Assembly: GCF_000719115.1 (NCBI RefSeq) | Contig: NZ_JOEA01000003.1 | Coordinates: 344,160-408,159 of the forward strand | Direction: 5' to 3' | Length of the DNA: 64,000 nucleotides | Origin: Lentzea albidocapillata | GTDB taxonomy: Bacteria > Actinomycetota > Actinomycetes > Mycobacteriales > Pseudonocardiaceae | Translations under genes and position numbers: made by a program | The notes under the pieces: generated by a model | What the model was told of the DNA's origin: nothing | The model's input: the letters and a program-made list of their open reading frames with translations, nothing else | Database searches by the model: none | Shown: positions 44,243 through 53,474 of the stretch, piece by piece | Numbering within the stretch: the first letter of the stretch is position 1 | Layout of the letters: the number at the start of each line of letters is the position of its first letter

Positions 44243-45721
44243 TCAGGCGAACGGCGACTTGTCGACGCCGCACGTCTTCTGCACAGGCAGCACACCGGTG
44301 AACAGGTACTCCCGCTTCACCTTCTCCGCGCACGCGCTGCGCACGAACATGGAGGTGTGCCCGTGACCCTCGACGGTCAGGAACCCCGTGCGGGCCATCT
44401 CCGCGGCACCGTCGCGGGCACCGTGCAACGGCGTCGACGGGTCGAACCTGCTGTTGATGAACAGGATCGGCGCCGACGTCCAGCGGTTCCACGGCCCGGT
44501 GTAGCGGTCGTCGTCACGGCCCTGCCAGAACGCGCAGGCCATCATGTCGAACACCACCGCACGGCCCCAGTACGGCACGCGCTGGTCCTCGCTCCTGCCG
44601 TACTTCGAGTACACGGCCGGGTCGCGCGGGAAGTTGCTGTCCGAGCACTGCACGGCGTTGAAGCCCTCGAAGCGGTTCGTGACGTAGTCGGCCGACGCGG
44701 TCGTCAGCGAGGCCGGCGCCTCCCAGACGCCCTGCAGCACCCGAGCCGTGTCCTGCCAGGTGTCCGGCTGCGCCAGCGCGTCCCAGACGAGGCTGATCAG
44801 CGAGACGCGGTCGAATCGGCCGTCCGGCGTGGTGACCGGGGACGCGGTCACGCGAGCGACCAGGTCCGCCCACTTCTGCTTGAGGTCGCCGCCCGCGAAC
44901 GCGCAGTTCGCGCCCGGTGCCGCGCACAGCTTGAGGAACTGGTCGAACGTCTCGGCGACACCGCGCGGCACGTCCTGGCGGGTGTCCAGCGGCACGGTCG
45001 TGCCCTGGTCGCCGTGCCCGGTGGCGTTGCCGATGAAGTCGAGGGAGCCGTCGAACGCGAGCGCGCGGACCTTGTCCGGGAACATGTTCGCGTAGATCGC
45101 GCCGAGGTGCGTGCCGTAGGAGATGCCGTGGTACGTCAGCTTCTTGTCGCCCACCGCCTTGCGCAGCAGGTCGAGGTCGCGGGCCGTGTTCGCGGACGAG
45201 ACGTGGTCCAGCAGGTCGCCGGACTTCTCCTCACACCGCCGGACGAACTCGCGGTAGCCGTCGTAGAACGCGGGTTCCTCCGCCGCGGTGTCCGGGTAGA
45301 CCGGGATGGAGTTGAGGAACTGCTGCTGTTCCTCGACGCTGTCGAAGCAGCGCACGGTCGCCGAACGGCCGATGCCGCGCGGGTCCCACGACACCACGTC
45401 GAAGCGCGACCTCAGTTCGGACGAGAACAGCCACTCCCACTTGCCGCGAGCCCGCAGTCTGTCCACACCGGACGCTCCGGGACCGCCGAAGTTCACGAAC
45501 AACGAGCCGATCCGCTTCGCCGGGTCGGTCGCGGGCAGTCTGATCAGCGCCAGATCGATCTTCGCGCCGGACGGCCGGTCGTAGTCCAGCGGCACCTTGG
45601 CCGTCGCGCACTGGAACCCGTCCTGGCAGTCCTGCCAGGAGAGAACCGGCGCCTGTTCGGTTGCCACCGCGGCCGGCGCCAGCCCGATGAGCAGCGCGGC
45701 CGTCAACAACAGTGATTTCAC
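44243..45721 (-). CDS. Secreted tripeptidyl aminopeptidase-like alpha/beta hydrolase (SlpD/E, TAP family)
   Basis: This 492-residue protein has a Sec signal (KSLLLTAALLIGLAPAAVA). Motifs are FVNFGGPGASGVD (oxyanion hole), DVVSWDPRGIGRS, nucleophile elbow YHGISYGTHLGAIY (Ser), and a TAP-like C-terminal domain with INSRFDPSTPLHGARDGA (Asp) and VEGHGHTSMF (His). Such Streptomyces enzymes release tripeptides from secreted proteins. Several paired cysteines suggest disulfides outside the cell. The gene ends in a terminator-like hairpin. Confidence 0.9.
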   Translation of the reverse strand: MKSLLLTAALLIGLAPAAVATEQAPVLSWQDCQDGFQCATAKVPLDYDRPSGAKIDLALIRLPATDPAKRIGSLFVNFGGPGASGVDRLRARGKWEWLFSSELRSRFDVVSWDPRGIGRSATVRCFDSVEEQQQFLNSIPVYPDTAAEEPAFYDGYREFVRRCEEKSGDLLDHVSSANTARDLDLLRKAVGDKKLTYHGISYGTHLGAIYANMFPDKVRALAFDGSLDFIGNATGHGDQGTTVPLDTRQDVPRGVAETFDQFLKLCAAPGANCAFAGGDLKQKWADLVARVTASPVTTPDGRFDRVSLISLVWDALAQPDTWQDTARVLQGVWEAPASLTTASADYVTNRFEGFNAVQCSDSNFPRDPAVYSKYGRSEDQRVPYWGRAVVFDMMACAFWQGRDDDRYTGPWNRWTSAPILFINSRFDPSTPLHGARDGAAEMARTGFLTVEGHGHTSMFVRSACAEKVKREYLFTGVLPVQKTCGVDKSPFA

Positions 45722-45795
45722 ATGAAGCTCCCCAGTTTCGACCTCTCGACCACGAAGACGCCGACGAGATCAATCTGGTTGCCTCCTGGTGAGCG

Positions 45796-46545
45796 TCAAC
45801 CGTTCAACGCGTGCGTCGCCGTCGCCCCTCCGTCGACCACGAACTCCCCGCCCGTGCAGTAGGCACTGTCGTCACTGGCCAGGAACAGCACGACGTTCGC
45901 GACGTCCTCCGGCTGCCCGATCCGCCGCAGCGCCAGCTTCTTCCCTATCGGCGAGACGTCGATAGGCCGGCCCAGTGCCTCGCTGACCATCGGGGTGTCG
46001 ATGGCGCCGGGATGCACGGAGTTCACCCGGATCCCGTGCTGTCCCAGTTCCATCGCGGCGACCTTGGTCATGCCGCGGATCGCGAACTTCGACGCCGTGT
46101 ACGCCACCAGGTACGGCATGCCGCCCAGGCCCTCGACCGACGACACGTTCACGATCGACCCGCCGCCGGCCTGCTTCATCGACGACACGACCGCACGCAT
46201 GCCGAGGAACGTGCCGACCTGGTTGATGCCGATCACCCGCTGGTAGTCGGCGAGCGTGGTGTCGGCCAGGGCGGAGAAGTGCAGGATGCCGGCGTTGTTC
46301 ACGAGAACTGTGACGTCGCCGAATGTCGCGACGGTGAACTCGACGGCGTCCGCCCACCCGTCCTCCGAGGACACGTCCAGGTGGCAGTACTCGGCACCGA
46401 GTTCGGCCGCGAGTTCCTTGCCCTGGTCGTCGAGGACGTCGGTGATCATCACCCGCGCGCCCTCGGCGGCGAACCGGCGTGCCGCGGCCGCGCCCTGACC
46501 CCGGGCGGCGCCGGTGATCAGGGCGACCTTTCCGTCCAGCCGCAT
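45796..46545 (-). CDS. Short-chain dehydrogenase (hydroxysteroid dehydrogenase-like)
   Basis: This 249-residue classical SDR has cofactor motif TGAARGQG (about 11-18), NNAG, catalytic Ser in VNVSSVEG and YTASK (Tyr and Lys). The C-terminal part GGEFVVDGGATATH is typical. Asp in ITDVLDD after beta-2 points to NAD. The sequence resembles 3-alpha/20-beta-hydroxysteroid dehydrogenases, which fits the sterol island. It is the last gene of a minus-strand operon (ADH, SDR, ALDH, SDR) and directly abuts the ALDH gene. Confidence 0.88.
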   Translation of the reverse strand: MRLDGKVALITGAARGQGAAAARRFAAEGARVMITDVLDDQGKELAAELGAEYCHLDVSSEDGWADAVEFTVATFGDVTVLVNNAGILHFSALADTTLADYQRVIGINQVGTFLGMRAVVSSMKQAGGGSIVNVSSVEGLGGMPYLVAYTASKFAIRGMTKVAAMELGQHGIRVNSVHPGAIDTPMVSEALGRPIDVSPIGKKLALRRIGQPEDVANVVLFLASDDSAYCTGGEFVVDGGATATHALNG

Positions 46546-48051
46546 CTACATCATCTCGTCGGTCAGAGGCATCATCACGGTCTTGAGCTCGGTGTAGGCC
46601 TCGTAGGCGCTCTGCCCGCCCTCGCGGCCCAGTCCCGACTGCTTGTAGCCGCCGAACGGGATGTGCGGTTCGAGCTGGAAACCGTTGATGCCGACCATGC
46701 CGACGCGCAGGGCCTTCGAGACGCGGAACGCGCGGCGGACGTCGTTGGTGTAGACGCCGGCGCCCAGGCCGTACTCGGTGTCGTTCGCGATGCGGACGGC
46801 TTCTTCCTCGTCGTCGAACGGCACGACGGTCAGCACCGGCCCGAAGATCTCGTCACGCGCGATGGCCATGTCGTTGTTGGCGTCGGCGAAAATCGTTGGT
46901 GCGACGAAGTTCCCGGACGCGTAGTCGCCGTCGAGCCGGGTGCCGCCGGTGACCAGGCGGGCGCCCTCCTCCTGGCCGCGCTCGATGTAGCCGAGCACGC
47001 GTTCGAGCTGCTTGCCGTTGATCAGCGGGCTGGCCAGCACGGCGGGGTCGAACGGGTCGCCGAACGTCACCGCGCCCGCGAGCATCTGTGCCATCGCGAT
47101 GAACTCGTCCTGCGCGTCCCGCTGCACCAGCGCCCGCGTGTGCGCCACGCACGCCTGGCCGGACAGACCCATCGTGACCATGCCCATGCAGGTCATCGCG
47201 GCGAGGCCGACGTTCGGGGCGTCCGCGAACACGATCGCCGGCGACTTCCCGCCCAGCTCCAGCGACACGCGCTTCATCGTCCCGGCGGAGGCCTCGACGA
47301 TCCGGCGGCCGATGGCGCGGCTGCCGGTGAAGCTGATCTTGTCAACGCCGGGGTGGGTGATCAGCGCCTCGCCGGTCGGGTTGCCGGGGCCGGTGACGAG
47401 GTTGACGACGCCCTCCGGCAGCCCGGCCTCGATCAGCAGCTCGACCATGCGGATCACGCAGAACGACGCGTACTCCGACGGCTTCACCACGACCGTGCAG
47501 CCGGCCGCCAGCGCGGGCGCGAGTTTCTGGGCGAACAGCACGAACGGCGCGTTCCACGGCAGGATCGCCGCGACGACACCGACCGGTTCGCGGAACGTCA
47601 TAGCGAGGTGGTCGCCGCCCTGGTACGGCGGCAGGGTCTGACCGCCGACCTTGTCGATCCAGCCCGCGTGGTGGTCGAAGATGTCCGCCGCGATGCCGAC
47701 CGAGGTGGCGTAGATCTGGCCGAACGACAGCGGCACGCCGTTGTCCAAAGCCTGCAGTCCGCGCAACTCGTCCGAGTGCTCCCGCAGCAGGTCTCCGTAC
47801 CTGCGCAGGATCTTGATGCGCTCGCCTGCCCGGCTGCGCGGCCAAGTGCCCTCGTCGAACGCCTTGCGGGCCGCACGCACCGCCTCGTCCACGTCCTGCA
47901 CCGAGGCGACGGCGAAGCTGCCGATCTCCTCGCCGGTGGCGGGGTGGTGGTGGGTCCAGGTCTCGTCGGTCTCGCGGAACTCGCCTCCGATGAGGAGCCG
48001 GCCGTCCTTGAGGCCCAGCGTCTCGCGGTGCGGTTGGACGGTGAGCGTCAC
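46546..48051 (-). CDS. Aldehyde dehydrogenase
   Basis: This 501-residue NAD(P)-dependent aldehyde dehydrogenase has ILPWNAPF, VVKPSEYA, FTGSRAIGRRI, LELGGKSPAIV (general-base Glu) and GQACVAHTR (nucleophilic Cys). KQSGLGREGG closes the site. It sits between two SDR genes and behind an alcohol dehydrogenase gene. Oxidation of a sterol side-chain alcohol through aldehyde to acid is a plausible combined task, inferred from order. Confidence 0.92.
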   Translation of the reverse strand: MTLTVQPHRETLGLKDGRLLIGGEFRETDETWTHHHPATGEEIGSFAVASVQDVDEAVRAARKAFDEGTWPRSRAGERIKILRRYGDLLREHSDELRGLQALDNGVPLSFGQIYATSVGIAADIFDHHAGWIDKVGGQTLPPYQGGDHLAMTFREPVGVVAAILPWNAPFVLFAQKLAPALAAGCTVVVKPSEYASFCVIRMVELLIEAGLPEGVVNLVTGPGNPTGEALITHPGVDKISFTGSRAIGRRIVEASAGTMKRVSLELGGKSPAIVFADAPNVGLAAMTCMGMVTMGLSGQACVAHTRALVQRDAQDEFIAMAQMLAGAVTFGDPFDPAVLASPLINGKQLERVLGYIERGQEEGARLVTGGTRLDGDYASGNFVAPTIFADANNDMAIARDEIFGPVLTVVPFDDEEEAVRIANDTEYGLGAGVYTNDVRRAFRVSKALRVGMVGINGFQLEPHIPFGGYKQSGLGREGGQSAYEAYTELKTVMMPLTDEMM

Positions 48052-48059
48052 AGCTCCTC

Positions 48060-48908
48060 CTAGAGCGACATCGTGTCCGTGCAGGCGAAAGTCCTTTGTG
48101 GATCGCGATCGGCGAAGTAGCCGTCGAGATCGGTGAACGCGCCGAACTTCTGCTCGACGGTCGGTGGTGCCATCAGCGCGACCATGCCGCCGTGCACGAC
48201 GAACACCTGGCCGTTGATCCTGTCGCCGGACGGTCCGGCCAGGTGCGCAACGAACTTGGCGACGTGCTCGGGCGCCAGCGAGTCGTCGCCCGCCGGTGCG
48301 TCACCGAACACGTGCGCGGTCATCTGGGTGCGGGCTCGTGGGCAGATCGCGTTGGCGCGCACGCCGTAGCGGCTCGTGCCACGAGCGGTCGCCACGGTCA
48401 GCGCCGCGATCCCCGCCTTGGCCGCCGCGTAGTTGGCCTGGCCCTCCGAGCCGAGCAGGAACGCCTCCGACGAGGTGTTCACGATCCGCGCGTAGACCGG
48501 TTCGCCGGCCGTCTTCGACTGCTGCTTCCACAACGCGACCGCGTTGCGCGACAACAGGAAGTGGCCGCGCAGGTGTACCCGCACGACCAGGTCCCACTCC
48601 TCGTCGGTCATGTTGAACAGCATCCGGTCGCGCAGCACGCCCGCGTTGTTCACGACGACGTGCAGCCCGCCGAACTGCTCCATCGCGGCGGTGACGAGGG
48701 CGTCGGCGGTACTCCGCTCGCCCACGTCACCCTCGACCACGACGCACTTCGCGCCCAGCTCGTCGATCTCGGCCGCAGCGGAGTCGGCCGAGCCCGGCAG
48801 GTCGTTGAGCACGATCGACGCACCGGCCCTCGCGAGCTCCAGCGCCTCCGCGCGGCCGAGCCCGGCACCGGCGCCGGTGACCACGGCGACCTTCCCCGAA
48901 AGGTCCAC
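48060..48908 (-). CDS. SDR of the Rv3502c/17-beta-HSD4 type
   Basis: This 282-residue SDR has TGAGAGLGRAEALELARAGA, NNAGVLRDRMLFNMTDEEWD, catalytic Ser in VNTSSEAF and YAAAK. NNAGVLRDR and the LNDL acidic residue are typical of the MFE-2/17-beta-hydroxysteroid dehydrogenase type 4 group. In mycobacteria the counterpart next to fdxD and fadE26 (Rv3502c, Hsd4A-like) oxidises 3-hydroxyacyl-CoA side chains or 17-hydroxysteroids. The next gene in the operon is the ALDH, 8 nt on. Confidence 0.88.
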   Translation of the reverse strand: MDLSGKVAVVTGAGAGLGRAEALELARAGASIVLNDLPGSADSAAAEIDELGAKCVVVEGDVGERSTADALVTAAMEQFGGLHVVVNNAGVLRDRMLFNMTDEEWDLVVRVHLRGHFLLSRNAVALWKQQSKTAGEPVYARIVNTSSEAFLLGSEGQANYAAAKAGIAALTVATARGTSRYGVRANAICPRARTQMTAHVFGDAPAGDDSLAPEHVAKFVAHLAGPSGDRINGQVFVVHGGMVALMAPPTVEQKFGAFTDLDGYFADRDPQRTFACTDTMSL

Positions 48909-48917
48909 AAGAGACTC

Positions 48918-50003
48918 CTAATCGAACAGAATGACCTGACGGATCAGCGATCCACCGCCACGCAGGGCCTGCAGGCCCTCGTTCACGTCCTCGAGCCTGA
49001 TCCGTTTGCTGATCATGCCTTCGAGGTCCAGCCGGCCCTGCCGCCACAGCGCGATCATGCGCGGGATGTCGCGGCGGAAGTTCGCCGTCCCGTAGAACGA
49101 GCCGTGCAACGTCTTGTCGTGCAGGAAGAGTTCCTGGGCGCTGAACGACACCATCGCGTCCGCCCGGCCCGCGCCGACGACGACCGTGTGGCCACCGCGA
49201 CGGGTCAGGTCCCATGCCTGGCGGATCGTGGCGGGCAGGCCCACCACGTCGAACACGTAGTCGAAGCCCATGCCGAAGTTCAGCTGGTTGTTCAGGTCCA
49301 CGACACCGTCCGGCGTCGTCGCATGCGTCGCGCCGAACTTCTGCGCCACCTCATGCTTTTCGAGCACCGGGTCGACCGCGACGATCCGTGCGGCGGCGGC
49401 GAGCCGGGCACCCTGGATCACCGCGACACCGACACCACCGCAGCCGATCACGGCGACGCTGGAACCCGGTTCGACCTTCGCGGTGTTGAGCACGGCCCCG
49501 ACTCCAGTGAGAATGCCGCACGACAGCAGAGCCGCGATCTCCCACGGCACGTCGTCGTCGACCTTCACGGCGGCATCGGCCGGAACGACCATCTCCTCGG
49601 CGAACGCGCCGAGCCCCGCGTACCCGAAGGCCGGGTTGCCACCGACGACGAACCTCGGTGACGTGAACGCGGAGATGGTGTGCACGAGGCACAGATGCGA
49701 TTGGCCCGTAACGCATTGGGCGCACTTGCCGCACGGCGGCACGAACGTGATCGCCACGTGGTCGCCGACCGCGAGCGACGTCACGGCGCTCCCGATCTCG
49801 ACGATCTCACCGGCGCCTTCATGGCCGACGACGCCGGGCGTCAGGGCCGGCAGCGTTCCGTCCATTGCGGACAGATCACTGTGGCACACCCCGCACGCCT
49901 TGATCCTGATGCGGATCTCCTGCGGCCCCACCGGGGCCGTGGTCACGTCGTCGCGGAGCTCGAGCTTGTCGTCGCCTACCTGGTTGAGCACGGCTGCCTT
50001 CAC
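48918..50003 (-). CDS. Zinc-dependent alcohol dehydrogenase
   Basis: This 361-residue MDR protein of class III/benzyl alcohol dehydrogenase type has catalytic-zinc ligands in CGVCHSD and GHEGAGE. The structural-zinc cysteines are in PPCGKCAQCVTGQSHLC. The cofactor site is VAVIGCGGVGVAVIQGA with Asp in AVDP (NAD). GTG 50003 has GAGGAG eight nt upstream; GTG 50012 is too close to it. It leads the four-gene minus operon and has a KstR-like site 47 bp upstream. A role in side-chain alcohol oxidation is inferred. Confidence 0.9.
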   Translation of the reverse strand: MKAAVLNQVGDDKLELRDDVTTAPVGPQEIRIRIKACGVCHSDLSAMDGTLPALTPGVVGHEGAGEIVEIGSAVTSLAVGDHVAITFVPPCGKCAQCVTGQSHLCLVHTISAFTSPRFVVGGNPAFGYAGLGAFAEEMVVPADAAVKVDDDVPWEIAALLSCGILTGVGAVLNTAKVEPGSSVAVIGCGGVGVAVIQGARLAAAARIVAVDPVLEKHEVAQKFGATHATTPDGVVDLNNQLNFGMGFDYVFDVVGLPATIRQAWDLTRRGGHTVVVGAGRADAMVSFSAQELFLHDKTLHGSFYGTANFRRDIPRMIALWRQGRLDLEGMISKRIRLEDVNEGLQALRGGGSLIRQVILFD

Positions 50004-50049
50004 CGGTATCACTCCTCGCTGAGCTCACGGCCTAGTGCCTGTCGCACAC

Positions 50050-50063
50050 TAGAATCTGTTCCT
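50050..50063. promoter_or_regulatory. KstR-type operator (weak), upstream of the alcohol dehydrogenase operon
   Basis: TAGAATCTGTTCCT matches the KstR pattern TnnAACnnGTTnnA except for AAT in the left half and a final T. It lies 47 bp upstream of the ADH start. It is the weakest of five such sites in the island, but it is well positioned. Confidence 0.5.
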
Positions 50064-50080
50064 GTTCGTGACAAGGCCCA

Positions 50081-50272
50081 TCAGCGTGAGAGGCGCAGTG
50101 CGCCCATGGGACACGAGGCGACGGCGCGTTCCGCCAGAGCCTCCTCCCCGCTGGCCAGCTCACCGTCCCGGATCTGCAGAACCTCGTCATCGTCAAGGTC
50201 AAACACCTCGGGCAGGATTGACATGCACTCCCCGTGCGCCTCGCACAGCGAAGGGTCGACGCCGACCTTCAT
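50081..50272 (-). CDS. fdxD: Ferredoxin, [3Fe-4S] type (FdxD-like)
   Basis: This 63-residue ferredoxin has C10-x2-H13-x2-C16 and C54-P, the three-cysteine pattern with histidine in the fourth-ligand place seen in ferredoxins serving P450s and related oxidases. Its position next to fadE26 matches Rv3503c (fdxD) beside Rv3504 in M. tuberculosis. It is divergent from fadE26 and shares the perfect KstR-type site at 50293-50306. No P450 gene is in the window, so the electron partner lies elsewhere. Confidence 0.9.
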   Translation of the reverse strand: MKVGVDPSLCEAHGECMSILPEVFDLDDDEVLQIRDGELASGEEALAERAVASCPMGALRLSR

Positions 50273-50292
50273 CGCGGCCTCCTGACATCAAG

Positions 50293-50306
50293 TAGAACTT
50301 GTTCTA
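50293..50306. promoter_or_regulatory. KstR-type operator (perfect palindrome) between fdxD and fadE26
   Basis: TAGAACTTGTTCTA is a perfect 14-bp palindrome matching TnnAACnnGTTnnA. It sits 12 bp before the fadE26 ATG and 21 bp before the fdxD ATG, so one site can block both genes. KstR is released by 3-oxo-cholestenoyl-CoA in mycobacteria. Confidence 0.85.
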
Positions 50307-50317
50307 GAGTAGCGGTC

Positions 50318-51478
50318 ATGCGCATCGGTTTCACGCCCGAACAGGAGCAGTTGCGCCAGGAGTTGCGGGCGTACTTCGCCGCGCTCATGACGCCCGAACG
50401 CAGGGCCGGGCTCGCCGGTGGCGGCGACTACGGCGACGGCGCGGCCTACAAGGACACCGTCCGCCAGATGGGCCTGGACGGCTGGCTGACCATCGGCTGG
50501 CCGGAGGAGTACGGCGGCCGTGCCCGCCCGATGATCGAGCAGCTGATCTTCCTGGACGAGGCGTCCGCGGCCGGCGCCCCGGTGCCGTTCCTGACGCTGA
50601 ACTCCATCGGCCCGACGATCATGTCCCTGGGAACGCCCGAGCAGAAGGCCTTCTACCTGCCGAAGATCGCGTCCGGCGAGCTCCACTTCGCCATCGGCTA
50701 CTCCGAACCGGAGGCGGGCACCGACCTCGCGGGCCTGCGCACGCGGGCGGTCCGCGACGGTGACGAGTACGTCATCAACGGCCAGAAGATGTGGACGAGC
50801 CTCATCCAGTACGCCGACTTCGTCTGGCTGGCGTGCCGCACCGACCAGGAATCGCAGCGGCACAGGGGTTTGAGCGTCATCATGGTGCCGACCTCCGCTC
50901 CCGGCTTCTCCTGGACGCCCGTGCCGACCATGTCCGGGCCGACGACCAGCGCCACCTTCTATGACGACGTGCGGGTGCCCGCGGCGAACCTCATCGGCGA
51001 GGAGCACAAGGGCTGGAAGCTCATCACCAACCAGCTCAACCACGAACGCGTCGCCCTCTGCTCGGCCGCGCCGCTGCAGACCGCACTGCGCGAAGTTCGT
51101 CAATGGGCGGACGAAACCGGTGCCGTGAAACAGGAGTGGGTGCGCCTGCACCTCGCCCGCGTGCACGCGAAGACCGAGTTCCTCAAGCTCATCAACTGGC
51201 GGATCGCGTCCGGTTCCGACGAGGCACCGTCACCGGCGGAGGCCTCCGCGACCAAGGTGTTCGGCACCGAGTTCGCGACCGAGGGCTACCGGCTGCTGAT
51301 GGAGGTGCTGGGCGCCAACGGAATCGTGCGCACGGGCTCCGCGGGAGCCCTGCTGCACGGCCGCGTGGAACGCATGCACCGGTCGTCGCTGATCCTGACG
51401 TTCGGCGGCGGCACCAACGAGATCCAGCGGGACATCATCGCGCGGGTGGGCCTCGGGTTGCCTGCCGTGCCTCGGTAA
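50318..51478 (+). CDS. fadE26: Acyl-CoA dehydrogenase, FadE26-like (ChsE4 subunit)
   Basis: This 386-residue acyl-CoA dehydrogenase has IGYSEPEAGTDLAGLRTRAV (FAD loop), INGQKMWTS, and FGGGTNEIQRDIIARVGLGLP at the C-terminus. In mycobacteria FadE26 and FadE27 form an alpha2-beta2 enzyme that dehydrogenates the sterol side-chain CoA ester. ATG 50318 is used; the frame opens earlier, but a KstR-type site lies just upstream. The fadE27-like gene follows after 9 nt. Confidence 0.9.
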   Translation: MRIGFTPEQEQLRQELRAYFAALMTPERRAGLAGGGDYGDGAAYKDTVRQMGLDGWLTIGWPEEYGGRARPMIEQLIFLDEASAAGAPVPFLTLNSIGPTIMSLGTPEQKAFYLPKIASGELHFAIGYSEPEAGTDLAGLRTRAVRDGDEYVINGQKMWTSLIQYADFVWLACRTDQESQRHRGLSVIMVPTSAPGFSWTPVPTMSGPTTSATFYDDVRVPAANLIGEEHKGWKLITNQLNHERVALCSAAPLQTALREVRQWADETGAVKQEWVRLHLARVHAKTEFLKLINWRIASGSDEAPSPAEASATKVFGTEFATEGYRLLMEVLGANGIVRTGSAGALLHGRVERMHRSSLILTFGGGTNEIQRDIIARVGLGLPAVPR

Positions 51479-51487
51479 GGAGACTCC

Positions 51488-52402
51488 GTGGACTTCACCC
51501 TGACCGAGGCGCAGCGCGAGCTGGCCGCGCTGACCCGCAAGATCCTCGACTCGTCCGACACGCCGTGGCTCGACCTGGTCAAGTCGGGCGTCGTGCCGGA
51601 GCAGCCCGACGAGTTCGGCGTGCTGGAACAGTGCTCGGTGCTGGTCGAACTGGGTCGTGCGGTCTCCCCCGTGCCTTACCTGCCCACGACGGTCGCGGCG
51701 TCGGCGCTCGCGGAGTTCGGAACTCCGGACCAGCGCGACCGCTGGCTGAAGCAGGGACTAGTGCTGTCCGTCGCGCTGTCAGAAGCCGGCGGCGTGAAGA
51801 CGACGGTGCCGTTCGCGTCGGAAGCGGCCGCGTTCCTGGTGGCGCACGACGGGCAGGTGTTCCTCGTCGAGGCGGAGCAGCTGGAGATCACCCCGCAGGA
51901 ACTGGTCGACGGCTCGGACGCGGGGTGCTTCACGTTCTCCGGCACCGGCGAGGTGGTGCCCGGCCTGTCGCTCGACTGGCTGATCACGCGGTACACGCTG
52001 GGATTGTGCGCTCTGCAGCTCGGCGTCACCGAACGCGCACTGGAGCTGACGGCCGAGTACGCCCGCACCCGCGTGCAGTTCGACCGGCCGATCGGCAGCT
52101 TCCAGGCCGTGGCGCAACGTCTGGCTGATGCGTACATCGACGTCGCGGCGATCCGGCTGACCCTCTGGCAGGCCGCCTGGCGCCTGGCGGAAGGCCTGGA
52201 CGCGGCGCAGGAGGTGGCGACGGCGAAGTTCTGGGCCGCCGACGCCGGGCACCGCGTGGCGCACACCGCCGTGCACGTCCATGGCGGCACCGGCATCGAC
52301 ATGAGCCACGACGTGCACCGCTACTTCACGGCGGCGAAGCGCAACGAGTTCGAGCTGGGCGGGGCGACCGCCCAGCTCCTGAAACTCAGCGCAGCTTGGT
52401 GA
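51488..52402 (+). CDS. fadE27: Acyl-CoA dehydrogenase-like, FadE27-like (ChsE5 subunit)
   Basis: This 304-residue partner subunit is shorter than full acyl-CoA dehydrogenases (about 380). The N-terminal helical part has AVSPVPYLPTTVAASALAEFG. The C-terminal part has RTRVQFDRPIGSFQAVAQRL and VHVHGGTGIDMSHDVHRYF. Such short proteins work only with FadE26-type partners, consistent with the 9-nt spacing. It starts with GTG 51488. The end overlaps the nitronate monooxygenase gene (minus strand) by 17 nt. Confidence 0.88.
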   Translation: MDFTLTEAQRELAALTRKILDSSDTPWLDLVKSGVVPEQPDEFGVLEQCSVLVELGRAVSPVPYLPTTVAASALAEFGTPDQRDRWLKQGLVLSVALSEAGGVKTTVPFASEAAAFLVAHDGQVFLVEAEQLEITPQELVDGSDAGCFTFSGTGEVVPGLSLDWLITRYTLGLCALQLGVTERALELTAEYARTRVQFDRPIGSFQAVAQRLADAYIDVAAIRLTLWQAAWRLAEGLDAAQEVATAKFWAADAGHRVAHTAVHVHGGTGIDMSHDVHRYFTAAKRNEFELGGATAQLLKLSAAW

Positions 52403-53474
52403 GGCGTTCGACCGTCGCGTCGAACTCCGCCAGCAGGTCCGCCATCACCTCGGCCACCGGCCTGACCTCGTTCATCCGCCCGACGACCTGGCCGACCGGC
52501 ATCGAGACCACGGACGGGTCGTCGGACCGGGCGATGCGCAGGTGCGCCTCGCTGACCAGCAGGTTCTGCAACGGCATCGGCAACGGCTCCGGTGCCTCCG
52601 CGGACGTCCACGCCTCGGTCCACCGCGTCTTCAGCAACCGCGCCGGTTTGCCGGTGTAGATGCGGGTGCGGACGGTGTCGCTGGACCCGGCGGCGAGCAA
52701 CGCCTCCTGCGTGCTGGAGTTCCCGAGCGTGTACTCGGCGGTGGTCAGCCAGTACGAGCCCATCCAGACGCCGGACGCACCGAGCGCCATCGCGGCGGCG
52801 GCCTGCCGTCCCGAACCGATACCCCCCGCGGCAAGCACGGGGACGTCCACCGCGTCGACGATCTCCGGCACCAGCACCATCGTCGCGACCTCGCCGGTGT
52901 GTCCACCCGCCTCATAGCCCTGGGCCACCACGACGTCGACGCCGTTGGCCACGTGCCGGCGAGCGTGTTCGGCCCTGCCCGCCAGCGCGGCCACCGGCAC
53001 ACCGGCCGCGTGCACCTGCTCGATGACGTCGGTGGGCGGTGAGCCGAGGGCGTTCGCGATGAGCCGGATCGGGTGTTCCAGGGCCACGTCGACGTGCGAC
53101 CGCGCCACCGAGTGCAGCCAGCCGAGTACGCCCTCGCCGCCCTCGCCGTCGGGCAGCGGTGGCACGCCGAGCTTCAGCAACGTCTGTTGCACGAACTCCT
53201 TGTGGCTCTGCGGGATCAGCCCGGCCAGGTCGATCTGCGTGCCCTCCTTCGGCACGGTGGCGGGCATGACGATGTCGACGCCGTACGGCTTGCCGTCGGT
53301 GTTCTCGTCCATCCACGTCAACGCGCGGTCGAGGTCCTCCGCGTCGTTGAACCGCACGCACCCGAGGACACCGAGCCCGCCCGCCCGGCTGATCGCCGCC
53401 GCCACGTGCTCGGACGGCGTGAAGCCGAAGACGGGATGTTCGATGCCCAGCTCGTCACACAGGCTGGTGCGCAT
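52386..53474 (-). CDS. Nitronate monooxygenase/2-nitropropane dioxygenase family protein
   Basis: This 362-residue FMN TIM-barrel protein has the start LGIEHPVFGFTPSEHVAAAISRAGGLGVLG. VVAQGYEAGGHTGEVATMVLVP carries the catalytic-His region (AGGHTG), and VLAAGGIGSGRQAAAAMALGA binds phosphate. In mycobacterial cholesterol regulons a similar protein (Rv3553) is linked to ring degradation. The start lies 20 nt inside the fadD19 3' end, so it is translationally coupled to fadD19. Confidence 0.88.
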   Translation of the reverse strand: MRTSLCDELGIEHPVFGFTPSEHVAAAISRAGGLGVLGCVRFNDAEDLDRALTWMDENTDGKPYGVDIVMPATVPKEGTQIDLAGLIPQSHKEFVQQTLLKLGVPPLPDGEGGEGVLGWLHSVARSHVDVALEHPIRLIANALGSPPTDVIEQVHAAGVPVAALAGRAEHARRHVANGVDVVVAQGYEAGGHTGEVATMVLVPEIVDAVDVPVLAAGGIGSGRQAAAAMALGASGVWMGSYWLTTAEYTLGNSSTQEALLAAGSSDTVRTRIYTGKPARLLKTRWTEAWTSAEAPEPLPMPLQNLLVSEAHLRIARSDDPSVVSMPVGQVVGRMNEVRPVAEVMADLLAEFDATVERLTKLR